In this document: in pieces, positions 47,633 to 58,993 of the stretch
How positions within the stretch are numbered: position 1 is the stretch's first letter
Layout: each line of letters opens with the position of its first letter
NCBI GenBank assembly: GCA_030562195.1
Contig: CM060199.1
Location: forward strand, 31,950,338 to 32,014,337
From: Nipponacmea schrenckii
Lineage: Eukaryota > Mollusca > Gastropoda > Lottiidae
Direction: 5' to 3'
Length of the DNA stretch: 64,000 nucleotides
Notes under the pieces: model-generated
What the model saw: the letters and a program-made list of their open reading frames with translations, nothing else
Told to the model about the DNA's origin: nothing
The model's database searches: none
Translations under genes and position numbers: made by a program

Positions 47633-49470
47633 TTTTTAATTCATCTCGTATCGAAAGATCCTGGGAAAATTCTTCAATTGTCGGAAACTAGTTGGACAAA
47701 AATTATATCTTATGCCAAAGAATGGATAAATCTGGAAGGGGAAGAAAAAAGATTATGTGAAATGCACAAGGATGTGCTTGAAGGTAAGAAAACGAAAGTA
47801 AATATTTCATTGAACATTGCTTTGTTAACATTATTTTTTTTTTTGGCTACCCGATGACATTTTCACTGTTTCAAAAATATAGAATACTTTTAAAGTATTT
47901 TTATTTGATAGTTCTTTTGTATTTTTAATATACAACCCACTCAATGTGGGTCCTGGTGATATAAAGGCATGAAATTTATCATAGGAGATCGGATTCTTGA
48001 AATTACATGGCGGCCATTTTTTTTTAATGCGAGAGCGGAATTCGATAAAATTCTGTACTGAATATGTTAAATAAAACAGTATTCCCAATTGTAGGAAGCG
48101 TTGTCGAAGCATAGAAAATGTATAGCTAAACCGAAAGTGTTATAATCGATTTACAGATAAGTCTAAATTAGGCAGGACGGTTAAAAGATCTGAACAGTCT
48201 ACTTTCAAGGGTGGAAGAAAGAATGTGAGCATTTTCTTTCATATTGTTATAAACATAACCACAATTAGCTCATGTTTAAATATGCTTATTTTTTAGGTTG
48301 GCTAAGGGAAGCTGCAACACCAACAAAGAATGAAAATGTTTTAAGACACATCAGAGATAAAAACTGTGTGGCAATTAAAGTGCAATGTCATGCTCCTTGT
48401 TACAGGCACTGTCTTTGTTTTAGTCGGCAGCAAGTACATCCAGGTGAGTTGGAGTATCCGAATGGTTTAATATGTGGTTCACTTATGTGTCATTAATGCC
48501 AGTTATTTATCAACCACTTTTGCTGTCTGTTGTTAAAAGTTGTGTCTGAATCTTTCTATGTATATGTGGTGTTAAATTTTTTTGATGAAGGACAGGCCTA
48601 ATAAATAATTTATTGTCATTCTTTTCAGGTCCAGAAGTTGATGTTTACGAGAAAATATTTGATGCATTTATTGATATTGTAAGAAGAAGGATTTTATGAT
48701 GGAAAGAAATTCTTAGAAAGTCTAGACTTTTAGATATATTTGTTGGAAGGAGCAGATATTTCAAATTACAGGTATGAATATTTTTGTTTTAAATTATATT
48801 ATAATGATTATGATCATCCCACATCTTTCTCTTTTCTTTGTCTTAATTGTCTTTTTTCTCCCACTCCTTGGACAGACCATTGTCCTGAACAGGATGATAG
48901 AACCCCTACAGGATCTTACATCTGAGCAATGATTGTGTTTTCCTTTTTTTCCAGTTCATTTGCTTTGAAGTTAATGTTGGAGCTGTTTTGAAGTGAAATG
49001 GTTTTTGTTGATGATATAACACAAGGCTATATTTTAGGAATTTTGCCATCTTTAAGTGACACATTTATATGGACACAGATCATGGTACATCGCCCTTCAC
49101 CACTCGACATTCAGATGTTAATGTTTTGTACATGTTATATTCTGAGCTATGCTGTGAAGACAATACAGTGAAATGGAGGGACCTTGCCCTTGATATATCC
49201 GCTAAAGTAGTTAAATCTATCATACTCTGAAAATCTGATGAACCGAGTCTGGACATAGATCCTGTCCCATCGTCTATTCTAAAAAATATTTATTGTAAAT
49301 GCCATAAAGGTTGTGAAACAAAGACATTGTGATGATATTCTTCGAATGTTTCATGAATGTTTCATGTACTGATTCGTGTTCTAGTGATAACTGTCAAATT
49401 TTGTAAACTCACTGGATCAGAAGAGATGGTTGAGATAGTTTCCTATGATGAAGGGATTTGATGTATTTTG
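47633..49470 (+). pseudogene. Decayed multi-exon gene with a C-terminal CXC-like motif
   Basis: Three exons join in phase through canonical sites: an exon ending at 47783 (donor GTAAGA; open back to about 47594, with no ATG), 48297-48443 (acceptor TTTTTTAG, donor GTGAGT) and one from 48629 (acceptor CTTTTCAG). The product includes ISYAKEWINLEGEEKRLCEM, WLREAATPTKNENVLRHIRD, then KVQCHAPCYRHCLCF. A TGA at 48697 stops it, but adjacent frames continue the sense (DGKKFLESLDF, LEGADISNY) to a donor near 48771. Near 49297-49400 a damaged cysteine motif is visible (CKCHKGCETK, then SCTDSCSSDNCQ in another frame). From memory this layout matches multi-copy uncharacterised invertebrate proteins, often linked to mobile DNA, with a CxC...CT.xCxC tail. 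Function unknown; clearly damaged. Confidence 0.6.
48157..48224 (+). other. Possible extra exon of the decayed gene
   Basis: An open stretch flanked by GATTTACAG (acceptor) and GTGAGC (donor) encodes KSKLGRTVKRSEQSTFKGGR-type basic sequence in the phase left by the first exon. Its end phase does not fit the next exon, so it is either a skipped or damaged exon, or chance. Confidence 0.3.
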
Positions 49471-50104
49471 TTTGTCTGTTAAAATGTGAAAATTGATAGT
49501 CTAAATTCAATTATTAGGTCATATTAAAGGTGCTACAATGAATGTATTCAGTGTTGATCATCTCCCTTTATGTAATCTAGAAATATAGATTGGGAGGATT
49601 TGGCAATGTTGGCAATGTTCCTTTTCTATAAATTTAATCGGCTACAAGCTTTTATGCAAGTAGATATTGCAAGTTTTCCTGATAAGCCTATTTGATTGCA
49701 TTTAAGACCAAATATTTGATCTTAATATTTTTAGACGGAAATTTGTTTCCTTTATTGCGCGTTCTGTGGATTTCAGCATTTTATTACGAAATCATGTATT
49801 TTTATGAACTGATTGGTTGCACCAGTGGAATCTATATCATATATCCAACAATTCCTGAAAATTTCATGCTTCCCCAATTTGCAGATGTATTTTTATAGCT
49901 AGGTGAAAATCATGAAATGTGAAGGGAGTAAGACAAAAGTGTGCATCTTTAAAGCCTGAAAAATGAAGTTAAGGCACTATCTGAAAGTTGGGAACATTAT
50001 TTTTTAGTATGCTACAACATATATGAAGAGATCCCAGTTGAGAAAAAGTAGTCTCCAGGTTGTGCTACAAAAAGTCATTTTTAAGCACATTTAAGCACAG
50101 TCCA
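49471..50104. other. Intergenic, nothing recognised
   Basis: May include non-coding remains of the decayed gene's 3' end. No distinct feature. Confidence 0.35.
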
Positions 50105-50290
50105 CGGCCTATACTGGTTGTATTGAACGGGACGACAAAGGGTGCTATACCTGCATAATGTTGAATATTGGATCCTATAGGTCTTGCCATATTCAATGTC
50201 TCTTTTGAATGGGCTTCCCTGGATTGACTGATTTTTGTAATATCAATTTCCGCCAGTCAACGGCCTCTGCAAATAACCCTTGCTGTCACT
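50105..50290 (-). pseudogene. Penelope-like element fragment, copy 2
   Basis: The minus strand encodes SQSREAHSKETLNMARPIGS, then NIQH and later GIAPF, which aligns residue for residue with RQSREAHWIETLHTARPIGL at 58741-58800 (+). The nucleotide similarity extends over about 110 bp. This copy has lost the W-I pair and the L of GLN and carries an insertion in its last codons, so it is the more decayed of the two. Confidence 0.5.
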
Positions 50291-50696
50291 AATTGTTCTT
50301 CTTGAAATACAAAGAAGATAATAAATAATAAATCAGTTGGCAATATTTTATCAAGAACTTAACCACTCCTTATATCTACACTAATAGTGGTCAGAATGTT
50401 GAGTGTCGTTACGTTCTATACTCCTTTTAGAGCAAGATAATAAGAGAATCACTCTCAGTTATTAGTTTCATGTGTTAAAGACCTTTGAGATTATCAAAAC
50501 ACATTTTATCAAAATTATGTAATATTTCCTAAGGGAAAATGTTGAAAATAGGTTATTACTAGCAGTCATGATTTATTATGTGACATATTCTTGCCATTTA
50601 CTATTGGTCACTAGTATGATATTTGACAGTAAAGTTAAAAAGAAACAACTATATTTTACAAGGATAACAACTTAGGTTCACAATTCGGCCGTGACA
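50291..50696. other. Intergenic, nothing recognised
   Basis: A+T-rich spacer. Confidence 0.4.
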
Positions 50697-50797
50697 GGGA
50701 TCCTTTCTATAAGCTGGTCCTTGGCCAAACCTCTTGGCATTGATCTTTCCCGGATTATCCGTACCCATTTACAGCTGGGGGGACTGGAGAGGCTACT
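50697..50797 (+). repeat. Dispersed repeat R1, copy 3 fragment
   Basis: TCCTTTCTA, CTTGGCATTGATCTTTCCCGG, ATTATCCGTACCCATTTACA and GCTGGGGGGACT match the minus strand of 13316-13400, the part of R1 missing from copy 1. Confidence 0.65.
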
Positions 50798-50997
50798 TTA
50801 AATTTGACACTTGGACTTTGATTTTGTTAATAATTTGTCAAATCTTTAATATATAATACCTCTTATTAAATTCATACATCCTAGGCCTAATGTTCATGAT
50901 AGAAATCCATTATATCTTGCTCATGCTGTATGTCATCACACTTTTACTTCGAAATGACACAGACATTCCGTTGATAGCCCGTGTACCTTTTCGTTTT

Positions 50998-51072
50998 ATC
51001 TCCTTTTTTAGGATTTTTGCATGCGTATTTTTGGTCTAGATTTGGAATTTGTTGTTTGAAACTGCACTTGCA
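50998..51072 (-). repeat. Dispersed repeat R1, second fragment of copy 3
   Basis: TTTTAGGATTTTTGCATGCG, TTTTTGGTCTAGATTTGGAATTTG and a following TGCA match the plus strand of 12870-12940. Its orientation is opposite to the fragment 200 bp to the left, so copy 3 is rearranged. Confidence 0.5.
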
Positions 51073-51595
51073 AACAGGTGGCAACTGAATTACCGCTCTG
51101 TGTCCCTAAATAATCCAAATTTTGAAAATTAAGAGTAATTGCTCTTTGTTTTACCGAGCAGAATAAAGCTCTCAAAGAAGTAGTGCAAGGTATATCCATA
51201 GACGATGATCAAGTTCAGTTAATCAAAATCTCATTAGACATCAAACTGAAAAGGTAACATACATCTACGCTGGTAATTGAGAATTATAACTTTTGAAAAT
51301 TAAACGGATTTATTAAAGAAAGGGAACAACAAAAAGCTAGTTAAAAGTTAGTATAAATATGAAATAGACATATGTTTGGGATACAAAATAACATGGGTTG
51401 GTATAAAATTGCAACCAGAAATAAAATTTAGAGCGAGAATGAACATGGCTAGTATTATGGATGTTTTATATATTTCATAAAACAGAACAAAACATTTGAA
51501 TTTGGATAAATATGCGAAGCATATACGGTGGATGTGAAAATTGCAAAAGATGTTTTTTTTTATATTAATGTGGGCGTATTAATGTATGACTGTAC
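51073..51595. other. Intergenic, nothing recognised
   Basis: A+T-rich spacer. Confidence 0.4.
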
Positions 51596-51947
51596 GTTTA
51601 GGACTGTGCTTCTCAACCGGCGTCCATGTGGAATTTGAAAGGATAGGGGAATTGCGGAGGGATTAAGAAGAGAGGGGGATTTGGGGAATGACTGAAAAAA
51701 TGGGGAATATACTTCGAACTATAAGCTTCAAGAGAATAGGTCCGACCACGTAAGGAGATGGTTGCCTTGAATGGTCTAAGATGCGCGGAAACTGATTCTT
51801 ATTTTCAAGATATCCCTGAAAGGAGAAGGCTTCCTAGACCCCCCCCCCCTCCGCGATCACCAAACCGCTAAAAGTTGAGGAAAGAATTTATGGCACATTT
51901 CGCTTAGGGGGAATCTCATGAATAGGCTGAGAAGCACTGGTCTAGGA
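51596..51947. mobile_element. hAT-type short non-autonomous transposon
   Basis: The element (51604-51939, 336 bp) has inverted ends CTGTGCTTCTCAACC and, read in reverse complement, CAGTGCTTCTCAGCC. It is flanked by GTTTAGGA (51596-51603) and GTCTAGGA (51940-51947), an 8-bp target duplication with one difference. The CAGTGNTTCTCAACC end and 8-bp duplication are diagnostic of the hAT superfamily. A run of 11 C lies inside (about 51839-51849). There is no transposase frame. Confidence 0.85.
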
Positions 51948-54149
51948 TAAATCCTATTGAAGATATGACAAAATGAAAAAAAAACATATTGCCTTTGTTC
52001 ACGATAGAATGTTGGTTTCTTGATTATGGTTTTATGAAATTAATTTTTACTGTTTGTAGCCACCCAAAGATGAAACCTATTGAACATCAGAGTTATTGTC
52101 CTTGTTTTGGAATTCGTGGGTATAGAACCAAAACTAAGTGAATCTTGTCATTTTTAAGCAAAGAAAAGACTGTAACAAAGATGGAAATGTTACTTTGAGA
52201 ATAATTCATTCACTGATACCTCTTGTCAACCACCAAATAGACATGCCTGTCATATAAATTTGGGATAATAATGATGGGCATCGCTATTTTCAAAATTTCG
52301 GGAATATTTGACAAGATTTTTATGTGACTATCGCAAAGAGCAAAGATGTCGTTCTATCATCTCATCAGTGAACTATACTGAACGATTTATTTCAAAACTA
52401 GTTTAATGAAAGCAATAAATAATCTGTGGCTAATGACAAGTTAATACAGTTGAAATCAGTTGGTTTACTCGCCGCATTATTCTCTAGATTAAACAATCAG
52501 ACAAAAGGTCTCGGAGTCCTTTACAATGCTATCAAGGAAAAGTTTTAATGACCGCTGGTAAAGCTATGTTGAGAAGCGAAAATATTTTATAATCATGGAC
52601 AGTATCAGCTCACGCTCTCTGATGAGAATCAAGTCATGTTAATAAATTTTAAGTCGTATTCCAGACAAACCAGACATCATTATTTCACTTTTCCATCAAC
52701 TTCTTTTCATATTACGTTATTCATTCTCAAACCCACTGAAGTCTATACAATGATGTATCTGTATATATTGAGATAATTTCTTGTGAAAATAAGAGATTAC
52801 CCATCCTATGCCCGTTATTTGAAGACACGACAACACTGTCTATAATAATACCAGTTTATTAAAATATTACACCACTCCAATTTAACAACAGATGTTATCA
52901 TTCATATTCCCGATACACATATGGAAAACCTATTTAGAAGCCAGTTAGGTATTTTATTACTATTAGCCTAGTATGTCACAATAATACAGATAGATTGAAT
53001 TTGGACACAATATTGTCATACAAACAATTAACGAATAAATAAGCATCACCTGAAAATAAATTAAAATTAAATCTTTAATAATATAATAACTCTTGGCCTT
53101 TAGGATTAATAATACACATTAAAAACTGTCGTATCTATACTCATTGAACCCCAATCCACACTTTTTAATATCTGCACACAAACCTTTTTATGGCATTTTA
53201 TTTCCGAAAGAACAATACATATTGGATTTTGAAAAAAAACTACCGAAGCCTTGTAAACAAAAAACGATATGGAAATATTTCCTCATAGCTCATTTTTAGA
53301 GAAAGTCTATATTGTAAAGTACAAATCTCTGAAATATATTACATATTATAAAGGTCAAAATATCACCATGCCTTTTTAAATGTGAATCAAATATCAAAGT
53401 CGGAAGTAACTGACAGAAAACGAGAGAAATAAACATTTTAAATTGACATAGATGTTCAGAACCGCAGTGACATTTGTCATTAGAGCGCTTACAAGGGTAG
53501 GATAATATCCTAGTAAGTAAGTAGTAATAAACAAATGGATTGCAATGCAATACCGAAGAACACTATCTCAGTCGAATAAACCTATTTATTAACGTTATCT
53601 CGACATCGTCTATTGGCATTATCAACCCAGTCTTAACAATTAGGAATATAAATTAAACGTTAATATCATATGCTTCGGGTTATTTTTACTTAAATCGATG
53701 GCAACAGTTTCAGACATCACCAATCGGTTGATTTCGTGAAGAGGACAAGATTTCTATTACTTGGACATATTCAATTACTCCGAGTACCAGTCTCAACAAA
53801 ACATCTATTCCGTTGTGAAAGAAACAGCTAATACAAAAAACACGTACAAAGACAAATAGTTTAAATTACGTTTTAGATTCCAATGTGGTTGTCCATCCTC
53901 TATTTTAATTACCATGTCAGAAAAACTGTTTGCTATGTTCTATCATCACAGATAAACAAATCTTCATAGCCGCTTTCAATTGTAGAATCCCTCAATAAAT
54001 TTTCCCTATCGCCAAGTAACATACAAAAAATGCATAGCAAAAGACAATTTTTTCCATCACTTACTTGGTACGGCATAAAAACATTTACTTTATACGACAT
54101 TACGACATTTATCGTATTCTGTTTTATTTACTGTACACCATGAAAGGAC
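51948..54149. other. Intergenic, nothing recognised
   Basis: A+T-rich, with short random open frames only. Confidence 0.45.
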
Positions 54150-54185
54150 ATAAGGTGCTGACGAGTAGGACGTGAAACTCCAAAT
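54150..54185 (+). mobile_element. SINE 3' end fragment, copy F
   Basis: GACGAGTAGGACGTGAAACTCC matches the conserved 3' block of the SINE family (GAAGAGTAGGACGTAAAACTCC). Only this tail-proximal piece is present. Confidence 0.5.
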
Positions 54186-55214
54186 TTTTTTAATTTACCA
54201 TGGAATGCAAACTGATATTCCCCCCAACTAAATTAAATATTATGGAAAATATTCTAGACAACTTTTTAGGGTCATCTAATCCCTTAGAGGAAATGTTTCA
54301 TTTAAAACTTATATTGTGAGCAAATAGTTAAAAAAAAACTTTTCATTTCCTATTACATCACACTACTTTTACAAGAAGAACACAAATATTGGAATAAGCA
54401 GCGTATCGACTTAACATTCGTCTGGTCGCTGATCAACAGTGTCTTAGTTATTAACCTGAGACTTAAAACCTCTTACAACCTTTCAGAAACCATTGGCAAT
54501 TTCTATACCTCTGGCTATTTTCCTATTAAACCAACTTCCTCCATATAATAACTCATTTATTGTTCCAGAGATCTTCTACTCTAGAAATCGTATATAGACC
54601 TTGGTGTGTCCACACGTCCAATTATGTAGTCTAGATCATAATATTTATCAAATAGATTTCTACAGCTTCTCAACTCGTTGACAAATTGGCTCTTGTTGTT
54701 TCCAGCTTAAGATTTGAAAGCCATTTTTCTAAGTTGAAGATTTCTGGGGGAAGCGTGGTGTGTCACGAATGATTACATTGTTATTCAACTGATTATTGAC
54801 CGGCTACGTTCTTCCATCCATACTTAAATGAATCCAGATAAATATATATGATTAAATCACTGTACCGACTTATTGAAATAGTTACAGACACGTGTAAATT
54901 TTAGTGTAAACCTGTTGATTCCTGAAAAAGTGCCATCAGGTGCCTTGATAGTCTTGGAAAGTTTTGAAAATTATATAATTCCAATTAATATTGAGTAACT
55001 TGAATCCAATGTCAATGAGATCTAAATTTTGAACTCTACCAATGTTCTTTAGTTTTGTTCTGAGTACTATCCATTGTACAAAATGAAATAAGTTAACTTG
55101 CAAGGCAAGGTAATATACGCCCACTGGCATTATTGAATTTGAACAAAAAACTCGACAATACAATGACACACACCAGAATTAAACATTCAACCTTTAACTA
55201 TACACTTTTTGTCA
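54186..55214. other. Intergenic, nothing recognised
   Basis: A+T-rich spacer. Confidence 0.4.
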
Positions 55215-56345
55215 GGGGGGATAAATGTACAATATAACAACGTTTCGTTTAAATCTTTCGAAAGTTGTTTTACAATGCAATAACTCAAATATTTTTTGGT
55301 ATTTTTGAATTTCAATAGGGTTCATCCTTGGGTGATAATACACATGTTAAACAAGTTTCGTCAAAATCTGTAAAGAATTGTGCTTTATAGAGTGTTTACA
55401 AGCCAAAAATCCAACGCGTTTATAAGAACAAGGGTAATGATTTTTGTTAAACATGTTTCTATATTTTTCATTTTCAATTTGATTCATCCTTGAGTGATAA
55501 TTAACTATTTCAGCCAGTTTCGTCAAAATCCACCAAGAATTGTACTTTCTAGAGTGTTTACGAGCAAAAAATAGAACGCATTTTAAAGAACAAGAGCAAA
55601 AAATATATTAAATATATTTTGATATTTTTGATTTTCAATAGGATTCATCGTTAGGTGATAATAAATAATTTCAGCAAGTTTCGTCAAAACCTGCGAAGTG
55701 TTTACGAGCCAAAGATTGAACGCGTTTTACAGAACAAAGGCAATAATTCATATTTGATATACTTTGATATTCTTGATTTTCATTAGTGCTCATCATCAGG
55801 TGATTATAAATACTCATGCCAAGTTTCATCCAAATCCACCAAGAAATGTGCTTACTAGAGTGTTTACGAGCTACAACTTGCAAAGTTTTCAAATTCAAAG
55901 GCAATCAATAACTGATACTAAATATTTTTTCGATTTATCTGATTTTAAATAGGAGTCATCCTTTAGTGATAACAGACGCTCATGCCAAGTTTTAGCAAAA
56001 TCTATCAGGAATTGTGCTTTCTAAAGTTTTTACAAGCTAAAATTGAATGCATTTTCAAGATAAGTGCAATTACTCATACTAAATATTTTAGAGCTGATAT
56101 TCAATAAGGTTCATCCTTGAGTTATAATACACTCTCACACCAAGTTTCATCTAAACGGTTGCAGATTTTCAATAGGGTTCATCCTTGGATGATTACGAAC
56201 ACTAACACAAAGTTACGTTAAAATCCGTCAAGAATTTTGCCTTCTAGCATTTGTGGACGGACGGACCTACGGACGGACCTACGGACGGATGAACATGGGT
56301 GACGACAATATACACTCCTAATTTCATGTGGACGTATCAAAATTG
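55215..56345 (+). repeat. Tandem array, 150-165-bp units, with GGAC-run end
   Basis: About seven diverged units are marked by AAGTTTCGTCAAAATC or variants near 55356, 55518, 55677, 55821, 55988, 56140 and 56210, each followed by AAGAATTGTGCTTTCTAGAG, TGTTTACGAGC and TTCATCCTTGGGTGATAA. The last unit runs into GGACGGACGGACCTACGGAC, GGGTGACGACAATATACAC and ATGTGGACGTAT. It is the longer relative of 43840-44150. Confidence 0.8.
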
Positions 56346-56695
56346 CCCCCATGCGCCACTTGGAAGTCTCAGTGAGGTGCTTGCTCGCTTACCATGGTGT
56401 CTAGGGTGCAATCTCGACAAAGGTCGAGATGAACTTTCGGATTTTTCATCCTGTTTCCCCTGTCATTGATGCAGGTCGGAGGGGTTTCAACCGAAACAGC
56501 CTCCAGTCTTTCGGATGTGACAGTAAACCATGGCCTCGTGTGCTACAAGCAGTGCACGTTAAAGATCCCTCGACAGTTGGAAATCGCTAAAGAATAGCAT
56601 AATGCCGCTGCCCTCTTTGCAGCCTACATGGCGTTGCTCGTCATCATTGTCCAATTGCATGCAGAAGAGAAGGACACAAAACTCTTTTTATCGAA
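56346..56695 (+). mobile_element. tRNA-derived SINE, copy E
   Basis: Starts immediately after the GGAC-tailed repeat. The tRNA-like head has TCTCAGTGAGGTGCTTGCTC and box B-like GGGTGCAATCTCGAC. The body follows: GAGATGAACTTTCGGA, GTTTCCCCTGTCATTGATGC, GGTCGGAGGGG, CTCGTGTGCTACAAGCAG, CCCTCGACAGTTGGAAATCG, TGCAGCCTACATGGCGTTGC, GCAGAAGAGAAGGACACAAA and CTC. Confidence 0.8.
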
Positions 56696-58659
56696 CTGCA
56701 TTTTTTAGCATGTTAATAAGTTAAATGTGGAGCATTTCTAGTTGTTTATTAAAAATCTGACCATCTTTCGTGTACATCTCCTGGTATTAAAGGGAGACCA
56801 GTCATGTAAACAACCCGCGATCTAGACCAGTATTGTTAACATGGGAAACTGTATTCCATAAGGAGTATCATGGATTTTAAAGCTATTTACCTCCAAATTT
56901 TTCCAAGAACATTTCTGAGAGGCATAATCCATCACTGAAGAAGAAGAGGGCTATAATTGCGATGCAATAAATAAAAAATCCAGGTTCTACCCTATACCAG
57001 ATGGTTGGTTCTTGGGCAAAGTTTTCTGGCAATTGTGGACTGGAATCGAGACTTTAATTACGGAGAATTAGTGTTCTCTCCTTTTTAATTCATGAAACAA
57101 ATATGACCAAAATATGACCAAGATATGATCATGATTACTGGCATTAACGACAGCATTGTAAACAGCTAGCATTTGGTGCATAGAGCACTGTTTTTAACGG
57201 TGAAAATATATGTTGTTCTTGTAAACACTACGTCAGTAGATTTATTCCTGGTAGATTTTCATCTTACGACAACACGTGTAAATTGTATTAAAACGTGTTT
57301 AAGTTTTATCAGATAAATTATTCTGTAAATCACATGTTGTTTTGAAAAGTTTTGCACTTCATGAATGAGCTCTACAATTTATCTGAGCGTGCTTAGGTTA
57401 TGTTGGGGAAAAAAAAGAAAGTAGAAGAGCAACGAAACAAATATATGATATGTTATTATTTCAAGAGTTCTAGTACCTGTATATTTATCTCCCTTGTAAT
57501 AAGGAAAATAAAATATCAAGTATATTTATTGTTGTTACAATGGATGGCTTAGCGCACTACTCAAAAGACAATTGCACTTACAACAGATATTTGGCTTTAT
57601 CTGCTTAATCATCAATCTTGTGTGAAGTAGAATGGTTTGGACTCTCCTTGTTATCTCCTTGGTTTTTGTTTGGACTTTGACTTATGGATTGCTATTCGGT
57701 GGTTTATTTAGTAGTTAATGTGTTAATTTGTTCAGTTTATAAAATACTTGTTGAGAAATAATTTGCAATATTCGGACAATTACCTAGAATTTTGATTTAT
57801 AGAGAGCATCAATCAGAAACCCAAAATAAAATTAAAATATCAACAGGTCTTTTCGTTCAAAATCGGGGTGTGATCATTCTGTCAATTATGCAACATAATA
57901 ATTATGTCGTCTGAATTCAGGGTCGTAACTACGACAGGCATTTGAGGTGAATATTTTGTGGCGTATTTGACTACAACAAAACAAAAGAGAAATTAAAAAA
58001 AATACATATTTGATTTGTCTACAGAAACGGCCGGTTGTTTAACCAAATATTCTATGTTTAACATATCCGTACTTCATAGGACAAAGTTCAGGAGTTCCCA
58101 TTAAGCCATTATGCTGAAAACTGAAAAGGCACATTATTATATTTTTGTAAAACATCATATATATTTATAAAGAATTTTGTAGACAAAAGACTATACTTAC
58201 AGCCATAATGAAGATCCCCTAGTATAATTATTTAATTAGCTGAGAATAATCTTATCTTACTCCTCTATATTTTGAAATCTCTCACAAATTCAGATATCAT
58301 ATATATATAAGCAATCGACAAGTAAAAATAATATGATTGATAACTATAGATACTAGCTTGTTTTGTTTCTATTGTTAATGTATCTGATGTCCTACAACAA
58401 TACCAATTGAAATTTAAAATATCTCATTAATAGTTCGTTAAAAAAATCGATACCGAATTAAGGTTACAATCAAACGTATTATTTAACTTAACAATACATA
58501 GCTGTAAATGTAGCTGATGTTAGGAAAATTAAAGCTAATACATGAAAGAAAGTTCTGCTTATCCTAGCAGATTTTGATAAAATTTCAATCATTTGCAAAT
58601 TGATTGCCATTGAGGTAAAGGACCTTGAACATTTTTGCCATGGAACTTGATTGACGAAT
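56696..58659. other. Intergenic, nothing recognised
   Basis: A+T-rich, no supported gene or repeat. Confidence 0.45.
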
Positions 58660-58848
58660 TAAAAAAAAAAAGAAAAGCCCGTTTCTAATCATTTCAATCT
58701 TGACAACCATTTACTTGACGATCTCACCCTAACCGAATTCCGTCAATCTAGGGAAGCCCATTGGATTGAGACATTGCATACAGCAAGACCTATAGGACTT
58801 AATATTCACCACAGTGAAGGCATAGCACCCTTTCAATACAACAAGTAA
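58660..58848 (+). pseudogene. Penelope-like element fragment, GIY-YIG end, copy 1
   Basis: An open frame of about 60 codons ends at TAA 58846-58848. It contains PVSNHFNLDNHLLDDL, RQSREAHWIETLHTARPIGL and NIHH. The order HFN..xH..D, R..RE..WI..L.T..P.GLN is, from memory, the C-terminal part of the GIY-YIG endonuclease region of Penelope-like and related retroelements. The catalytic GIY and YIG motifs themselves are absent, so only the end of the element is left. A related minus-strand copy is at 50105-50290. Confidence 0.5.
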
Positions 58849-58870
58849 TAAAGCAAGCAAGATAGTTCAA

Positions 58871-58993
58871 GCCCATTATAAGAGTCTTAAAGAGAAATTC
58901 GCCGATGTCTATAAGCAGAAATTGGCTTATTCCAAAAAACAAAAAATAAATGACAATCTTGTTCATAGCAAACTAAAAACAATCTGTACATAA
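58871..58993 (+). pseudogene. Second retroelement fragment, linker-like
   Basis: An open frame immediately downstream encodes AHYKSLKEKFADVYKQKLAY, then SKKQKINDNLVHSKLKT, and stops at 58991. The NDNLVHSKL wording recalls the linker between reverse transcriptase and GIY-YIG in Penelope-like elements (LRDLLVRAK type). That would normally precede, not follow, the neighbouring fragment, so this could be the start of a second, tandemly placed copy or a rearrangement. Confidence 0.35.
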
